Source: Bacillus sp. Marseille-Q1617 (GTDB lineage: Bacteria > Bacillota > Bacilli > Bacillales > Bacillaceae_B). Taken from it: 64,000 nucleotides of DNA. Below the pieces are notes generated by a model. The model was given only the letters and a program-made list of their open reading frames with translations. It searched no databases and was not told the origin of the DNA. How positions within the stretch are numbered: position 1 is the first letter of the stretch; every line of letters starts with the position of its first letter. A program made the translations under genes and the position numbers. The DNA lies in assembly GCF_903645295.1 (NCBI RefSeq), contig NZ_CAHJXM010000002.1:1121674-1185673 (forward strand), written 5' to 3'. Shown here piece after piece: positions 26,579-35,186 of the stretch.

Positions 26579-26697
26579 TGAATCCACTTTACTCTTATAT
26601 TCCGCTCCTTATTTTAATGTTAATAACTGTTTACAACCCCATTAAAAATATTAAAAATATCATTTGAGAGATGATTTTAGTAGTATGTTGAAAGCAC

Positions 26698-26830
26698 AGA
26701 GTGGATTGGAGCGGAAGGCATTTGACTCCGGCGGGATGTGAGGAAAGGTCGAGACCCCGCAGGAGCTTTAGCGACGAGGAGGCTCGACTTCCTCCCCGCG
26801 GAAAGCAAATGCCTGCAGCGGAAAAGAACG
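26698..26830 (+). repeat. O2 repeat, copy 1 (no inner element)
   Basis: This is a GC-rich palindromic intergenic repeat. It starts AGAGTGGATTGGAGCGGAAG and ends in CCCCGCGGAAAGCAAATGCC and AGCGGAAAAGAACG. It matches the copies at 35748 and 47554. The rest of 26579-26905 contains no gene. Confidence 0.88.
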
Positions 26831-26905
26831 ATCTACTTCTATACCCAAAACATGCTATTAAGTCCCCTGTAATTTGATTCATATTTCAATATTGAAAATG
26901 AACAA

Positions 26906-26934
26906 TTTAAAAAATTTAAATTATTTTGTATAAT
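26906..26934 (+). promoter_or_regulatory. Promoter of mbcS
   Basis: TTTAAA at 26906-26911 and a perfect TATAAT at 26929-26934 are spaced by 17 bp, about 30 bases before the start codon. Confidence 0.65.
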
Positions 26935-26966
26935 GGAGAAGTAAGTACAAACAAGGGGGAATTCGG

Positions 26967-28550
26967 ATGAACAGACAAGAGCTTATTGCACCTGAAAAGT
27001 ACAACTTGGTTGAGGAAGTGGAAAAGTTTGCAAGTGATGAAAATAAACTCGCAATCAAATGGGAGAATGAAGCGGGGGATAAGAAAGAGATCACTTACAA
27101 AAACCTGATGAAGAACGCAAATAAAATTGGAAACGTTTTCTCGGGATCCGGACTTGAAAAAGGTGACGTCATCCTGGTGATGGTTCCACGATTAGTCGAA
27201 GCATATGCAGTTTACCTAGCTGCCTTAAAATCAGGGATGATCGTCATTCCAAGTTCTGAAATGCTTCGTACGAAAGACCTTGAATATAGAATTGAACACG
27301 GGGATGTAAAAGGGATTGTCGCATACTCTCCGTTCATTGAACAATTTGAAAATGTCCGCGGAATGGACAAGCTTAAAAAGTTTGTCGTAGGAGATAAACA
27401 AGAGGGCTGGATAACAGTAGAGGAAGAAATGAAAGCTGTCTCTGGTGAAATGGCGTTTGCCGACACAGCAAGGGATGATATGGCTTTCTTATCCTATACT
27501 TCCGGTACGACAGGTAATCCTAAAGGGGTAGTACATACACATGGATGGGCATTTGCCCACCTGAGAACAGCTGCTAAAGGTTGGCTGGGGATTGAAGAAG
27601 GGGATACGGTCTGGGCAACGGCTGGCCCCGGCTGGCAAAAATGGATTTGGAGTCCGTTCATGTCCGTTCTTGGATCAGGAGCAACGGGCCTTGTTTATCA
27701 AGGGAAATTCGAACCGAATAAATATCTGCAATTACTTCAGGATAACGGTGTAAACGTCCTTTGCTGTACGCCGACAGAGTATCGGCTGATGGCCAAGGTT
27801 GAGGACCTCGGATCGTATGATCTTTCCCCATTACATAGCGCCGTCTCGGCGGGTGAACCATTGAACCGGGAAGTCATTGATGCATTCAAGAAGCACCATA
27901 ACGTTGAAGTGCGCGATGGGTACGGCCAGACTGAAAACACACTGCTCGTAGGAATCATGAAAGGTATGGAACTGAAGCCAGGGTCCATGGGCAAACCGAC
28001 ACCGGGTAACCGGGTGGAAGTCATCAATGAAGAAGGGATCCCTTGTGAAGCGGGTGAAGTAGGAGATATTGCGGTTCATGTAGATACACCTGCATTATTC
28101 AAGAACTATTATAAAGATCCGGAAAGGACCGCTATGCAGTTCAGGGGTGACTACTATATCACCGGTGATAAAGCAAAGAAAGATGAAGACGGGTATTTCT
28201 GGTTCGAAGGAAGGGGAGATGACATCATCATCTCTTCCGGCTATACAATCGGGCCGTTCGAAGTGGAAGATGCGCTTGTGAAGCATCCATTCGTCCAGGA
28301 ATGTGCAGTAGTGGGAAGCCCTGATGAAGTACGCGGACTGATCGTAAAAGCTTTCGTCGTATTGCGTGAAGGCGTGGACCAACATGATCCGGAGCTTGTA
28401 CCTCAGCTTCAGGAGCACGTGAAAGAATTAACTGCACCATACAAATACCCGCGCAAAATCGAATTTGTTAAAGAACTGCCGAAAACAACTTCCGGCAAAA
28501 TCAGAAGAATCGAATTGCGTCAAAAGGAAATGAGCTCGGTTAAGAACTAA
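26967..28550 (+). CDS. mbcS: Acyl-CoA synthetase, MbcS/YtcI type
   Basis: This 527-residue AMP-forming synthetase is related to AcsA but shorter. It aligns with B. subtilis YtcI (MbcS), which activates short branched acids such as 2-methylbutyrate or isobutyrate for branched fatty acid synthesis. SYTSGTTGNPKG, GYGQTENT, TGDKAKKDEDGYFWFEGRGDD and the C-terminal PKTTSGK (catalytic K511) are present. The ATG follows AAGGGGGAA. The PK-T-SGK lysine context resembles the AcuA target in AcsA, so acetylation control by AcuA/AcuC is possible but inferred. Substrate cannot be deduced from sequence; acetate, propionate or isobutyrate are alternatives. Confidence 0.87.
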   Translation: MNRQELIAPEKYNLVEEVEKFASDENKLAIKWENEAGDKKEITYKNLMKNANKIGNVFSGSGLEKGDVILVMVPRLVEAYAVYLAALKSGMIVIPSSEMLRTKDLEYRIEHGDVKGIVAYSPFIEQFENVRGMDKLKKFVVGDKQEGWITVEEEMKAVSGEMAFADTARDDMAFLSYTSGTTGNPKGVVHTHGWAFAHLRTAAKGWLGIEEGDTVWATAGPGWQKWIWSPFMSVLGSGATGLVYQGKFEPNKYLQLLQDNGVNVLCCTPTEYRLMAKVEDLGSYDLSPLHSAVSAGEPLNREVIDAFKKHHNVEVRDGYGQTENTLLVGIMKGMELKPGSMGKPTPGNRVEVINEEGIPCEAGEVGDIAVHVDTPALFKNYYKDPERTAMQFRGDYYITGDKAKKDEDGYFWFEGRGDDIIISSGYTIGPFEVEDALVKHPFVQECAVVGSPDEVRGLIVKAFVVLREGVDQHDPELVPQLQEHVKELTAPYKYPRKIEFVKELPKTTSGKIRRIELRQKEMSSVKN

Positions 28551-28559
28551 AGGACGCAG

Positions 28560-28592
28560 AAGGGAGCCTGTGTGAGTGGGGCTCCCTTTAGT
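28560..28592 (+). terminator. mbcS terminator (weak T run)
   Basis: AAGGGAGCC pairs with GGCTCCCTT and is followed only by TTAG, so efficiency is uncertain. Confidence 0.6.
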
Positions 28593-28716
28593 ATGGAATC
28601 ATGCTGTCAATTAAAATCCTTCTACTTCCCGTTCCCTCCTATAATATGGTACATTGTAAACAGAATTTTTTAGTAGAAGGCTCTGTTGAAACTAATTTTT
28701 GAAAATAACTGGTTCT

Positions 28717-28925
28717 AGCTGTTGATTGGAGTGGAAGACGTAGACTCCTGCGGAATATGAGACGTGGCCAGCTTCGGGGCTTAGAGGCACATGTCATAAG
28801 TCAACTCGTCCAAGAAGGCAAAAAACGTCTTCGTGGCCGATTCGCCTTATGCCACCCGCCTCTGAGCAAAGCCCCTCCGCTTTTCTAACCCGCGGAAAGC
28901 AAAGTCTTGCACGGAAATCAACAGC
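28717..28925 (+). repeat. O1 repeat with inner hairpin element
   Basis: The outer ends are GCTGTTGATTGGAGTGGAAG and CGGAAAGCAAAGTCTTGCAC followed by GGAAATCAACAGC. The inner element occupies about 28767-28886 (GGCCAGCTTCGGGGCTTAGA to CCCCTCCGCTTTTCT). Upstream a possible -10 (TATAAT at 28640-28645) precedes the repeat; nothing else is seen in 28593-28963. Confidence 0.88.
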
Positions 28926-28963
28926 GGTGTTTAGCAGCGCCTAGTAGAAAGGAAGCTTCCAAG

Positions 28964-30556
28964 ATGGGTACATTATGGACAAATGGAAAAATTTATACAA
29001 TGCAGTCGGATGGCCATATGGTCGAAGCTGTATATACGGAAAATGGGTTCATCAAAGAATTGGGTTTTTCTGATGAATTACAGAAGAAGTACTCAATAGA
29101 AGAAACCGTTGATTTAAAAAATAGAGTCATGTTCCCCGGCTTTGTAGACAGCCACATGCATTTGATCGGTCATGGTGAGACCTTGCTTCGTCTTGACTTA
29201 TCACAGATGACAAGTAAGGAAGAAGTGTTGAATGCCATTGCTGAAAAAGCGGAGAAACTTCCTGAAGGGCAGTGGATTTTTGGAGAAGGCTGGAATGAAA
29301 ATCTATGGGCGGGTGCAGAGGTTATTACAAAGAATGAATTAGACGCAGCCGTTCCAAATCATCCTGTGCTATTAAAACGCATCTGCCGCCATGCCATGGT
29401 CGTGAATTCCCTTGCACTGAAACAGGCAAACATCGATGAAAGCACACCCGACCCTGCTGGCGGATTGATAGAAAAAGATGATGAGGGTAATCTGAATGGA
29501 CTATTGAAGGATAAAGCGCAGGATCTTATGGTCGAAGCTTTGCCGCCCATTTCCCCGGCCTATTTAGAAGAAGCTCTTTCAAAAGGGATTGAAAGCTGCT
29601 GGGAGAACGGCTTGGTCGGTGGACATACGGAAGACTTAAGCTATTACGGCAACTTCAACAAAACGTATAATGCGTTCAAACAAACGATCAATAATGCTAA
29701 TAAGAAATTCAGGGCGCATCTTCTCGTCCACCATGAGGTGATCAATGACTGGCATGCGGAAGGTCATCATTTCCTTGGAGGGAATGAATTTATTGAATTT
29801 GGGGCCATGAAGATTTTTGCGGATGGTGCGCTGGGTGGAAGGACTGCACTGCTCAGCTATCCTTATGCAGACGATCCAAGTACAGAAGGTGTCAGCATCC
29901 ATTCTCAGGAGAGGCTCCTCAAACTTGTGGAAAAAGCGAGAAGCCTTCAGCTGCCCATTGCGGTTCACACGATAGGGGATCAGGCCTTCCAGAATGTCGT
30001 GGATGCCATCAAGGTGCACCCATCGGAGAAATCAAGGCGTGACCGCTTGATTCATGCCCAGATTCTCAGGGAAGAACTCATAGAGGAAATTAAAGGTCTG
30101 CCGTTGATTTTGGACATTCAACCGCGTTTTGTAGCTTCTGATTTCCCGTGGGTCATCGATCGGCTTGGTGAGGAGAACATGAAATATAATTATGCATGGA
30201 AGACATTACTCGATCACGGCATACCTTGTGCAGGAGGATCGGATGCACCGATTGAGCCGATTAACCCTTTATGGGGCATTCATGCCGCAGTAACAAGAAC
30301 GAATCCACTGGATCCAGAGGGGGCCGTTCATATTCCAGAAGAAAAGCTGTCTATGTACGAAGCAATTTCCCTTTTTACAAAAGGGAGTGCATATGCATGT
30401 CATCATGAAAACGACCGTGGCATGATTAAAGAAGGATATACGGCCGACTTCACCGTATTGGAAAAAGATCCATTCGAATCGAATCCGGATGAACTGCTTG
30501 AGAAAATCGTTTCCATGACGGTAGTGGACGAAACAATCGTCTTTACAAAAAAATAA
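28964..30556 (+). CDS. ytcJ: Amidohydrolase of the YtcJ family
   Basis: This 530-residue metal-dependent hydrolase belongs to the amidohydrolase superfamily (amidohydro_3). Metal-binding FVDSHMHL is at about residues 55-62. Later motifs include GEGWNENLW, HTIGDQAF and the terminal metal aspartate in GGSDAPIEPINP. Members hydrolyse N-acyl or cyclic amide bonds; the substrate here is unknown. The ATG at 28964 follows AAAGGAAG. The 5' region is occupied by an O1 repeat that ends only 38 bases before the start, so transcription must cross or arise in that repeat. It may also be read through into rarD. Confidence 0.85.
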   Translation: MGTLWTNGKIYTMQSDGHMVEAVYTENGFIKELGFSDELQKKYSIEETVDLKNRVMFPGFVDSHMHLIGHGETLLRLDLSQMTSKEEVLNAIAEKAEKLPEGQWIFGEGWNENLWAGAEVITKNELDAAVPNHPVLLKRICRHAMVVNSLALKQANIDESTPDPAGGLIEKDDEGNLNGLLKDKAQDLMVEALPPISPAYLEEALSKGIESCWENGLVGGHTEDLSYYGNFNKTYNAFKQTINNANKKFRAHLLVHHEVINDWHAEGHHFLGGNEFIEFGAMKIFADGALGGRTALLSYPYADDPSTEGVSIHSQERLLKLVEKARSLQLPIAVHTIGDQAFQNVVDAIKVHPSEKSRRDRLIHAQILREELIEEIKGLPLILDIQPRFVASDFPWVIDRLGEENMKYNYAWKTLLDHGIPCAGGSDAPIEPINPLWGIHAAVTRTNPLDPEGAVHIPEEKLSMYEAISLFTKGSAYACHHENDRGMIKEGYTADFTVLEKDPFESNPDELLEKIVSMTVVDETIVFTKK

Positions 30557-30561
30557 AAAGA

Positions 30562-30590
30562 TTGCCCCCAAAACGTTTCCCCGATATAAT
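30562..30590 (+). promoter_or_regulatory. rarD promoter
   Basis: TTGCCC at 30562-30567 and TATAAT at 30585-30590 are spaced by 17 bp, directly after the ytcJ stop. Confidence 0.6.
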
Positions 30591-30624
30591 GAAGTTATTT
30601 CGGAAACAGAAATAGTTTTGGGGG
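30565..30624 (+). promoter_or_regulatory. Long inverted repeat ending in the rarD ribosome site
   Basis: CCCCCAAAAC (30565-30574) is a perfect complement of GTTTTGGGGG (30615-30624), and TTTCC (30576) also pairs with GGAAA (30602). The right arm contains the rarD Shine-Dalgarno GGGGG and is followed by TGTTTTTTT. In ytcJ read-through RNA this would hide the ribosome site or terminate; RNA from the internal promoter would lack the left arm. Confidence 0.6.
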
Positions 30625-30631
30625 TGTTTTT

Positions 30632-31549
30632 TTGAAACAGAATGAACAGACAGGAATATTGTACACAGCATTTTCCTATTTTCTATGGGGAATACTCCCG
30701 ATTTACTGGAAGTGGTTAAACCATGTGTCGGCTGACGAAATATTGGCAAACCGGATTTTTTGGTCTTTCTGGTTTATGCTATTATTTTTATTTTTTACGA
30801 AGAGATGGAAGGCATTCACTTCCTACATAAAGTCTTCTTTGACGAAGAAAAAACAGCTGCTTGCTTTATTGCTTGCTTCGTTATTGATCAGTGCCAACTG
30901 GTTCATCTATATTTGGGCAGTGAACACGGATCAAATGGTGGAAGCAAGTCTTGGCTATTATATTAACCCTCTTGTGAGTGTCCTTTTAGGGGTATTCATA
31001 TTAAAAGAAAGTCTGTCAAAAGCACAGATTGTGTCCTTTATCCTGGCAGCTGCGGGTGTCATGATCCTCACGTTCTCATACGGGGAATTCCCGTGGATTG
31101 CAATGGGACTCGCATTTTCATTTGGTTTATACGGGCTGGCGAAGAAACTGATAAAAGTGGATTCAGCAATCGGGTTGACACTCGAAACGATGACGATCGC
31201 ACCGGTCTCATTGATTTATATGGGGTATATGTACGCTGCAGGAACTCCTTCGTTATTCACCGTTTCATGGGGGACGGATCTTCTCTTAATGGGGGCAGGA
31301 GCGGCAACGGCCATTCCATTGCTTTTCTTCTCGAAAGGTGCACAGCAAATCCCGCTCTATATGGTAGGATTCCTGCAATATATAGCGCCGACAATCACAT
31401 TGATCCTCGGTGTCATGGTATATGGTGAAACATTCTCTGCAACACATCTGATATCGTTTCTCTTCATATGGTGTGCATTGGCGATTTTCACTGCATCCCG
31501 CATACAGTTTGCGAGAAAACGCAGGCGTGAAGCGAAGTTGTCAGCATAA
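30632..31549 (+). CDS. rarD: RarD-like EamA-family permease
   Basis: This 305-residue integral membrane protein has about ten hydrophobic helices in two EamA repeats, the drug/metabolite transporter fold. The N-terminal SYFLWGILPIYWK and the central ANWFIYIWAVN are typical of RarD. E. coli RarD was named from chloramphenicol phenotypes, but the natural substrate is not known. The start is TTG at 30632 with GGGGGTG upstream. It ends in KRRR, giving a cytoplasmic basic tail. It has its own promoter inside the intergenic inverted repeat and a terminator 9 bases after the stop. Confidence 0.88.
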   Translation: MKQNEQTGILYTAFSYFLWGILPIYWKWLNHVSADEILANRIFWSFWFMLLFLFFTKRWKAFTSYIKSSLTKKKQLLALLLASLLISANWFIYIWAVNTDQMVEASLGYYINPLVSVLLGVFILKESLSKAQIVSFILAAAGVMILTFSYGEFPWIAMGLAFSFGLYGLAKKLIKVDSAIGLTLETMTIAPVSLIYMGYMYAAGTPSLFTVSWGTDLLLMGAGAATAIPLLFFSKGAQQIPLYMVGFLQYIAPTITLILGVMVYGETFSATHLISFLFIWCALAIFTASRIQFARKRRREAKLSA

Positions 31550-31557
31550 TTCCAATG

Positions 31558-31588
31558 AAAAAGCTCCGGCACAGTGTCGGAGCTTTTT
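31558..31588 (+). terminator. rarD terminator
   Basis: AAAAAGCTCCG pairs with CGGAGCTTTTT around an eight- to ten-base loop. Confidence 0.9.
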
Positions 31589-31593
31589 ACTAA

Positions 31594-31741
31594 GCCGCCT
31601 CCGCTTTTCTTATTGTCCAGCTGCGGCGGCTAGCCCCTCGAGGTCATAAGCTAAATGGTCCAGGAAGGCAAAAAAGCGCCTTCCCGGCCCATTCATCTTA
31701 TGCTTGTCGGGGCTGGGCGAGCCGCCTCCGCTTTTCTTATT
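31594..31741. repeat. Inner hairpin element standing alone, overlapping the nadK stop
   Basis: The element lies between rarD and nadK. A 21-bp direct repeat starting GCCGCCTCCGCTTTTCTTAT is found at both ends (31594-31614 and 31721-31741). Between them, GGCGGCTAGCCCC and GTCATAAG pair with the far arm, and GAAGGC/GCGCCTTC forms the apical hairpin. Its last two bases are in the nadK stop codon. Confidence 0.85.
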
Positions 31742-32540
31742 ATAAAAACGAACGCTTTACTTTCTCCCAGAAAGAGTTGTCCTTCAGTTTCACTGTTTTG
31801 ATGATCTTATCACTTAATTTGGCTTCGACTTTCTCTACGTGCTGTATGCTGAGTGCCTCATTATCCATTCCCATCGCTGGATAATCATTGCCATCCTGGA
31901 CGATTTTCAGTTCAAGTCTGCGTTTATCGCTGAGGATGAAAGACGAGCCGAGTGTACGGTAGCGGTTGTTGTTAAGCGATGCCATTTCGCTGACCTGCAG
32001 ACATGGGATCATCGGATCGACGACTGCTCCGTTAACGGACTTGTTATAGGCTGTGCTCCCTGTCGGAGTGGCAATGATCATTCCGTCTCCCCTGAACGTT
32101 TCAAAGTGGATATCATCAATGAAAACATCCATTACGAAGGTCTTGATGATTCCGGAACGGATGCTGAATTCATTCAAACAGAGGAACGACGTCTGCTCGT
32201 CCACCGTCAATTCGATGGTAGGGTACTTTCTTACTTCAATTTGTTCCTTCGTCATCGCATCGATCATTTTGGATGTATCATCAATATGGAAATCACAATA
32301 CATGCTGAGAGTGCCGCCTGTCGAGATTCCTGCATACAAGCAATCCTGTCTGAATCCGGTTTTGCGTACGGCCTGCAGGAATGTGCCGTCACCGCCTACA
32401 CTCACGATGATATTGGCGTCTTTAGGAGATTGTACGATGTTGAAATCATATCGTTTTGCCAGATCATATAATTTTTCAAGCTTGGGCTCTATGGCTTCAT
32501 CTTTTAAAACGTAAAAATAAATATTTCGACGATTGTTCAT
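31740..32540 (-). CDS. ppnKB: NAD kinase (second paralogue type, YtdI)
   Basis: This 266-residue kinase phosphorylates NAD to NADP. The nucleotide-binding GGDGTF is at residues 49-54. FRGDGMIIATPTGSTAYNKSVNGAVVDP, the NAD-binding and catalytic core, lies near 145-175, and LKDNSFWEKVKRSFL ends the protein as in B. subtilis YtdI. Bacilli usually have two NAD kinases; this matches the ytdI type by sequence and by position before sppA. The ATG follows TGGGAGG. There is no hairpin terminator of its own; the stop codon abuts the inner repeat element, whose hairpin may serve this role. Confidence 0.93.
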   Translation of the reverse strand: MNNRRNIYFYVLKDEAIEPKLEKLYDLAKRYDFNIVQSPKDANIIVSVGGDGTFLQAVRKTGFRQDCLYAGISTGGTLSMYCDFHIDDTSKMIDAMTKEQIEVRKYPTIELTVDEQTSFLCLNEFSIRSGIIKTFVMDVFIDDIHFETFRGDGMIIATPTGSTAYNKSVNGAVVDPMIPCLQVSEMASLNNNRYRTLGSSFILSDKRRLELKIVQDGNDYPAMGMDNEALSIQHVEKVEAKLSDKIIKTVKLKDNSFWEKVKRSFL

Positions 32541-32691
32541 TCTATGTACCTCCCAAAATTTAGTAGGATATTTTTTCCCATTCCATCAAAAGTCTGCTAA
32601 AATAACTTTGTGAATATTCTATCATGTTTTGCCATGAGAATGATATTCATATCCTTACATAAGATAGGATAAACGAGGGAGGAATATACAG

Positions 32692-33702
32692 ATGAATGCG
32701 AAAAGATGGATTGCACTGGCGATTGCCGCAGGTTTGTTCTTTGTCTCTGTTGTGGTGAATTTCGCCACTTCTGCTTTGACAGGGGATTTTAACAAGGCAT
32801 TCGATGATGTGCTCGGCAGTACGGAGCAAGCTTTCGGGGAAGAAATCATTGAGGATGGAAATATGCAGAAGAGAATCGCCGTCCTTGAGGTGGACGGGGT
32901 CATCCAGGATACTGGTGACGCAGCCTCCATGTTCCAAAGTCCTGGATATAATCATGAACTTTTCATGGATAAGCTTGATGCCGTTCAGGAAGATGACTCT
33001 GTTAAAGGGATTGTCCTGAAAGTGAATTCCCCCGGCGGAGGAGTGGTGGAGAGTGCTCAAATCCATTCCAAGCTGGTTGAAATCATAGAGAAGTCGAAAA
33101 AGCCTGTCTATGTTTCGATGGGAAGCATGGCGGCTTCAGGAGGATATTACATATCTGCACCGGCAACAAAAATTTTTGCAAGCAAAGAAACGCTGACCGG
33201 TTCACTTGGGGTGATCATGCAGAGCATCAATTACTCCGAACTTGCTGAAAAGTATGGCGTCGACTTTGTCACAATCAAGAGCGGGCCCTATAAGGATATC
33301 ATGAGCCCGACGAGAAAGATGACAGAAGAAGAAAGAAAGATTCTTCAAGCGATGATCGATAATTCCTATGAAGGGTTCGTCGATGTCATCGCAAGCGGCC
33401 GCGACATGTCAGAAGCACAAGTGAAAAAGATTGCCGATGGCAGGATTTATGACGGCCGGCAGGCTAAAGACGTCAATTTAATTGATGATTTCGGATATGT
33501 GGAAGATGTCATTGCAGCTCTGAAAAAAGATCATAAATTGAAAGGTGCCCAAGTATTTGAATATACAAGCGGCGACCCCTTCTCAGAGTTCTTTAGTATG
33601 AGTGCCAAGAAAATGATCGGCAAGGACTTTGAAGCGGAAGCTCTTGTGAAGCTTCTGTCTAAGCCGAATTCACCACGATTAATGTATCTATATTCTGAGT
33701 AA
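32692..33702 (+). CDS. sppA: SppA, signal peptide peptidase
   Basis: This 336-residue membrane-bound serine protease degrades cleaved signal peptides and is linked in B. subtilis to resistance to antimicrobial peptides. An N-terminal helix (WIALAIAAGLFFVSVVVNF) anchors the S49 peptidase domain outside the membrane. The Ser-Lys dyad is S149 in GSMAASGGYY and K201 in SGPYKDIMSP, two residues offset from B. subtilis S147/K199. KVNSPGGGV is also conserved. A ribosome site GAGGGAGG precedes the ATG. It is followed after 14 bp by yteJ, and the pair is probably an operon. Confidence 0.95.
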   Translation: MNAKRWIALAIAAGLFFVSVVVNFATSALTGDFNKAFDDVLGSTEQAFGEEIIEDGNMQKRIAVLEVDGVIQDTGDAASMFQSPGYNHELFMDKLDAVQEDDSVKGIVLKVNSPGGGVVESAQIHSKLVEIIEKSKKPVYVSMGSMAASGGYYISAPATKIFASKETLTGSLGVIMQSINYSELAEKYGVDFVTIKSGPYKDIMSPTRKMTEEERKILQAMIDNSYEGFVDVIASGRDMSEAQVKKIADGRIYDGRQAKDVNLIDDFGYVEDVIAALKKDHKLKGAQVFEYTSGDPFSEFFSMSAKKMIGKDFEAEALVKLLSKPNSPRLMYLYSE

Positions 33703-33716
33703 GGAAGGTGAATGAA

Positions 33717-34283
33717 GTGAGTGAAAATCAAGATGCCCCTCGAGAGAATGAGGAAGTAATAGAGAAACACGAGACAGATGAGAATGAAATGAACGTGCAG
33801 CACTCCGATGTTCAGCCGCCGTCTCCTTACAAAGAAACAAAAGGATTTTTTCTGGCAGGTTTCTGGTTGAGAGTGTGGGCTTATCTGATTGATTTAATCG
33901 TCATCGGCAGCATCACCCGCCTGATCATCAAGCCGGTTTTCAAAGTACTGGATATTACACTTGTGGAAGGGTCTATGTTTGCGCCGATTTCGATTCTTTC
34001 CGCCATCGTCTTTTACGGCTATTTTGTCTTGATGACGAAGTTCTTCAGTCAAACGATCGGCAAGATGGTACTGGGAATCAAAGTGATCGATTTGAAAGGC
34101 GGCCGGCCAACCTGGGGAACCGTCATTTTCAGGGAGTTGATCGGACGCTTCATATCGTCTACCATTTTTATTTTATATGTTGTGGTCGCTTTCACCACCA
34201 AAAAACAGGGAATCCATGACTTATTTGCCGATACGACAGTCGTTCAGGAAAAGAAAAAACTAGAATTTGCACCTGCCGTATAG
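33717..34283 (+). CDS. yteJ: RDD-family membrane protein YteJ
   Basis: This 188-residue protein has an acidic, probably disordered N-terminus (about 45 residues) and then an RDD domain with several hydrophobic segments. The name-giving R-D-D pattern is seen in WLRVWAYLIDLIVI and the late KKQGIHDLFADT. In B. subtilis sppA-yteJ form an operon, and YteJ is reported to modulate SppA. The GTG at 33717 is chosen since AAGGAAGGTG lies at 33701-33710; an in-frame GTG at 33708 is within that ribosome site. A terminator follows. Confidence 0.88.
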   Translation: MSENQDAPRENEEVIEKHETDENEMNVQHSDVQPPSPYKETKGFFLAGFWLRVWAYLIDLIVIGSITRLIIKPVFKVLDITLVEGSMFAPISILSAIVFYGYFVLMTKFFSQTIGKMVLGIKVIDLKGGRPTWGTVIFRELIGRFISSTIFILYVVVAFTTKKQGIHDLFADTTVVQEKKKLEFAPAV

Positions 34284-34290
34284 GTATATT

Positions 34291-34328
34291 CGGGACCCGC
34301 TCTTCTAAAAGGGCGGGTTCTTTTTTTG
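34291..34328 (+). terminator. sppA-yteJ terminator
   Basis: GACCCGCTC pairs imperfectly with GGGCGGGTTC and is followed by seven T residues. Confidence 0.8.
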
Positions 34329-34457
34329 TTTCCTTTCCATGCAATTCAGGCAGCATACAGCAACCTCTCTCTGGAAAATCAGAGAAATAATTTCAAGTGG
34401 TACCGTTTAATTTTCCGTCTTCCGGCCATACTGAAAAGTTGAAGGGTTGTGAAAAAA

Positions 34458-35171
34458 ATGAGTGGTTGGGTATGGGCTTTACTCATTATTTTGGCATTTC
34501 TACTTGTCATCTTTATTCTTATATTCATAACGAAATTAACCATCACCCTTTCTTTATACCATGGTAATGATAATGATCATTTCAAGGTAAAGCTGAGGGC
34601 TTGGTTCGGGTTGTTGAGATATACAATTGATGTACCATTGGTCAAGCTCGATGACGATGGTCCCAATATTGTGGTTGAAGAGAAAAATATCCGCGGCAAG
34701 GAAAACGAACCTTCCAGTGAAAAAGAGTCTAAAAAGAAGTTCACACCAAAAGATTTCCTCAACAGTCTAAATGACACGAAAGAAATTCTTACCCATGTGA
34801 TGGAATTACATAAAATAATCCGCAGATTCTTGAACAAAGTAAAAATTGATCATATCCACTGGAAAACATTATTCGGCACAGGGGACGCCGCCTCCACAGG
34901 GACGATGACAGGGGCGATCTGGGGCTTGAAGGGGAGCATCATCGGACTGGTCAGCGGTTATATGAGACTCCAATCACAGCCATCGGTTGAAGTGATTCCT
35001 TCCTTCCAGAAAGCCATCATCCAGACGCATTTTTCATGTATTATCCAGTTCCGGGTAGGGAATGCTATCCTAGTAGGTTTCAAGATACTTCGGTACTGGA
35101 GAGGCGGCAAAGCGGACTTTAAGACAAAGTCTCTTTCCCATTTCTCAGAAGAAGAACACCAATCAGTTTAA
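34458..35171 (+). CDS. ytfI: YtfI, DUF2953 membrane protein
   Basis: This 237-residue protein of unknown function has an N-terminal membrane helix (VWALLIILAFLLVIFILIFI) and a hydrophilic domain. That domain has an acidic and lysine-rich stretch at about 75-105 and a later hydrophobic turn (GTMTGAIWGLKGSIIGLVSG). It resembles DUF2953 proteins, which are found next to ytfJ in spore formers. The ATG at 34458 is preferred; a GTG at 34449 is in frame but only two bases after GAAGGG. It is 15 bp before ytfJ and probably co-transcribed, which suggests a role in sporulation or germination. Confidence 0.82.
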   Translation: MSGWVWALLIILAFLLVIFILIFITKLTITLSLYHGNDNDHFKVKLRAWFGLLRYTIDVPLVKLDDDGPNIVVEEKNIRGKENEPSSEKESKKKFTPKDFLNSLNDTKEILTHVMELHKIIRRFLNKVKIDHIHWKTLFGTGDAASTGTMTGAIWGLKGSIIGLVSGYMRLQSQPSVEVIPSFQKAIIQTHFSCIIQFRVGNAILVGFKILRYWRGGKADFKTKSLSHFSEEEHQSV

Positions 35172-35186
35172 TGAGGAGGACTATTC

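Noticed and set aside
31839..32471. A 210-codon open frame on the plus strand inside nadK
   Set aside because: It lies wholly antisense to a well-supported NAD kinase and has no ribosome site or family features.
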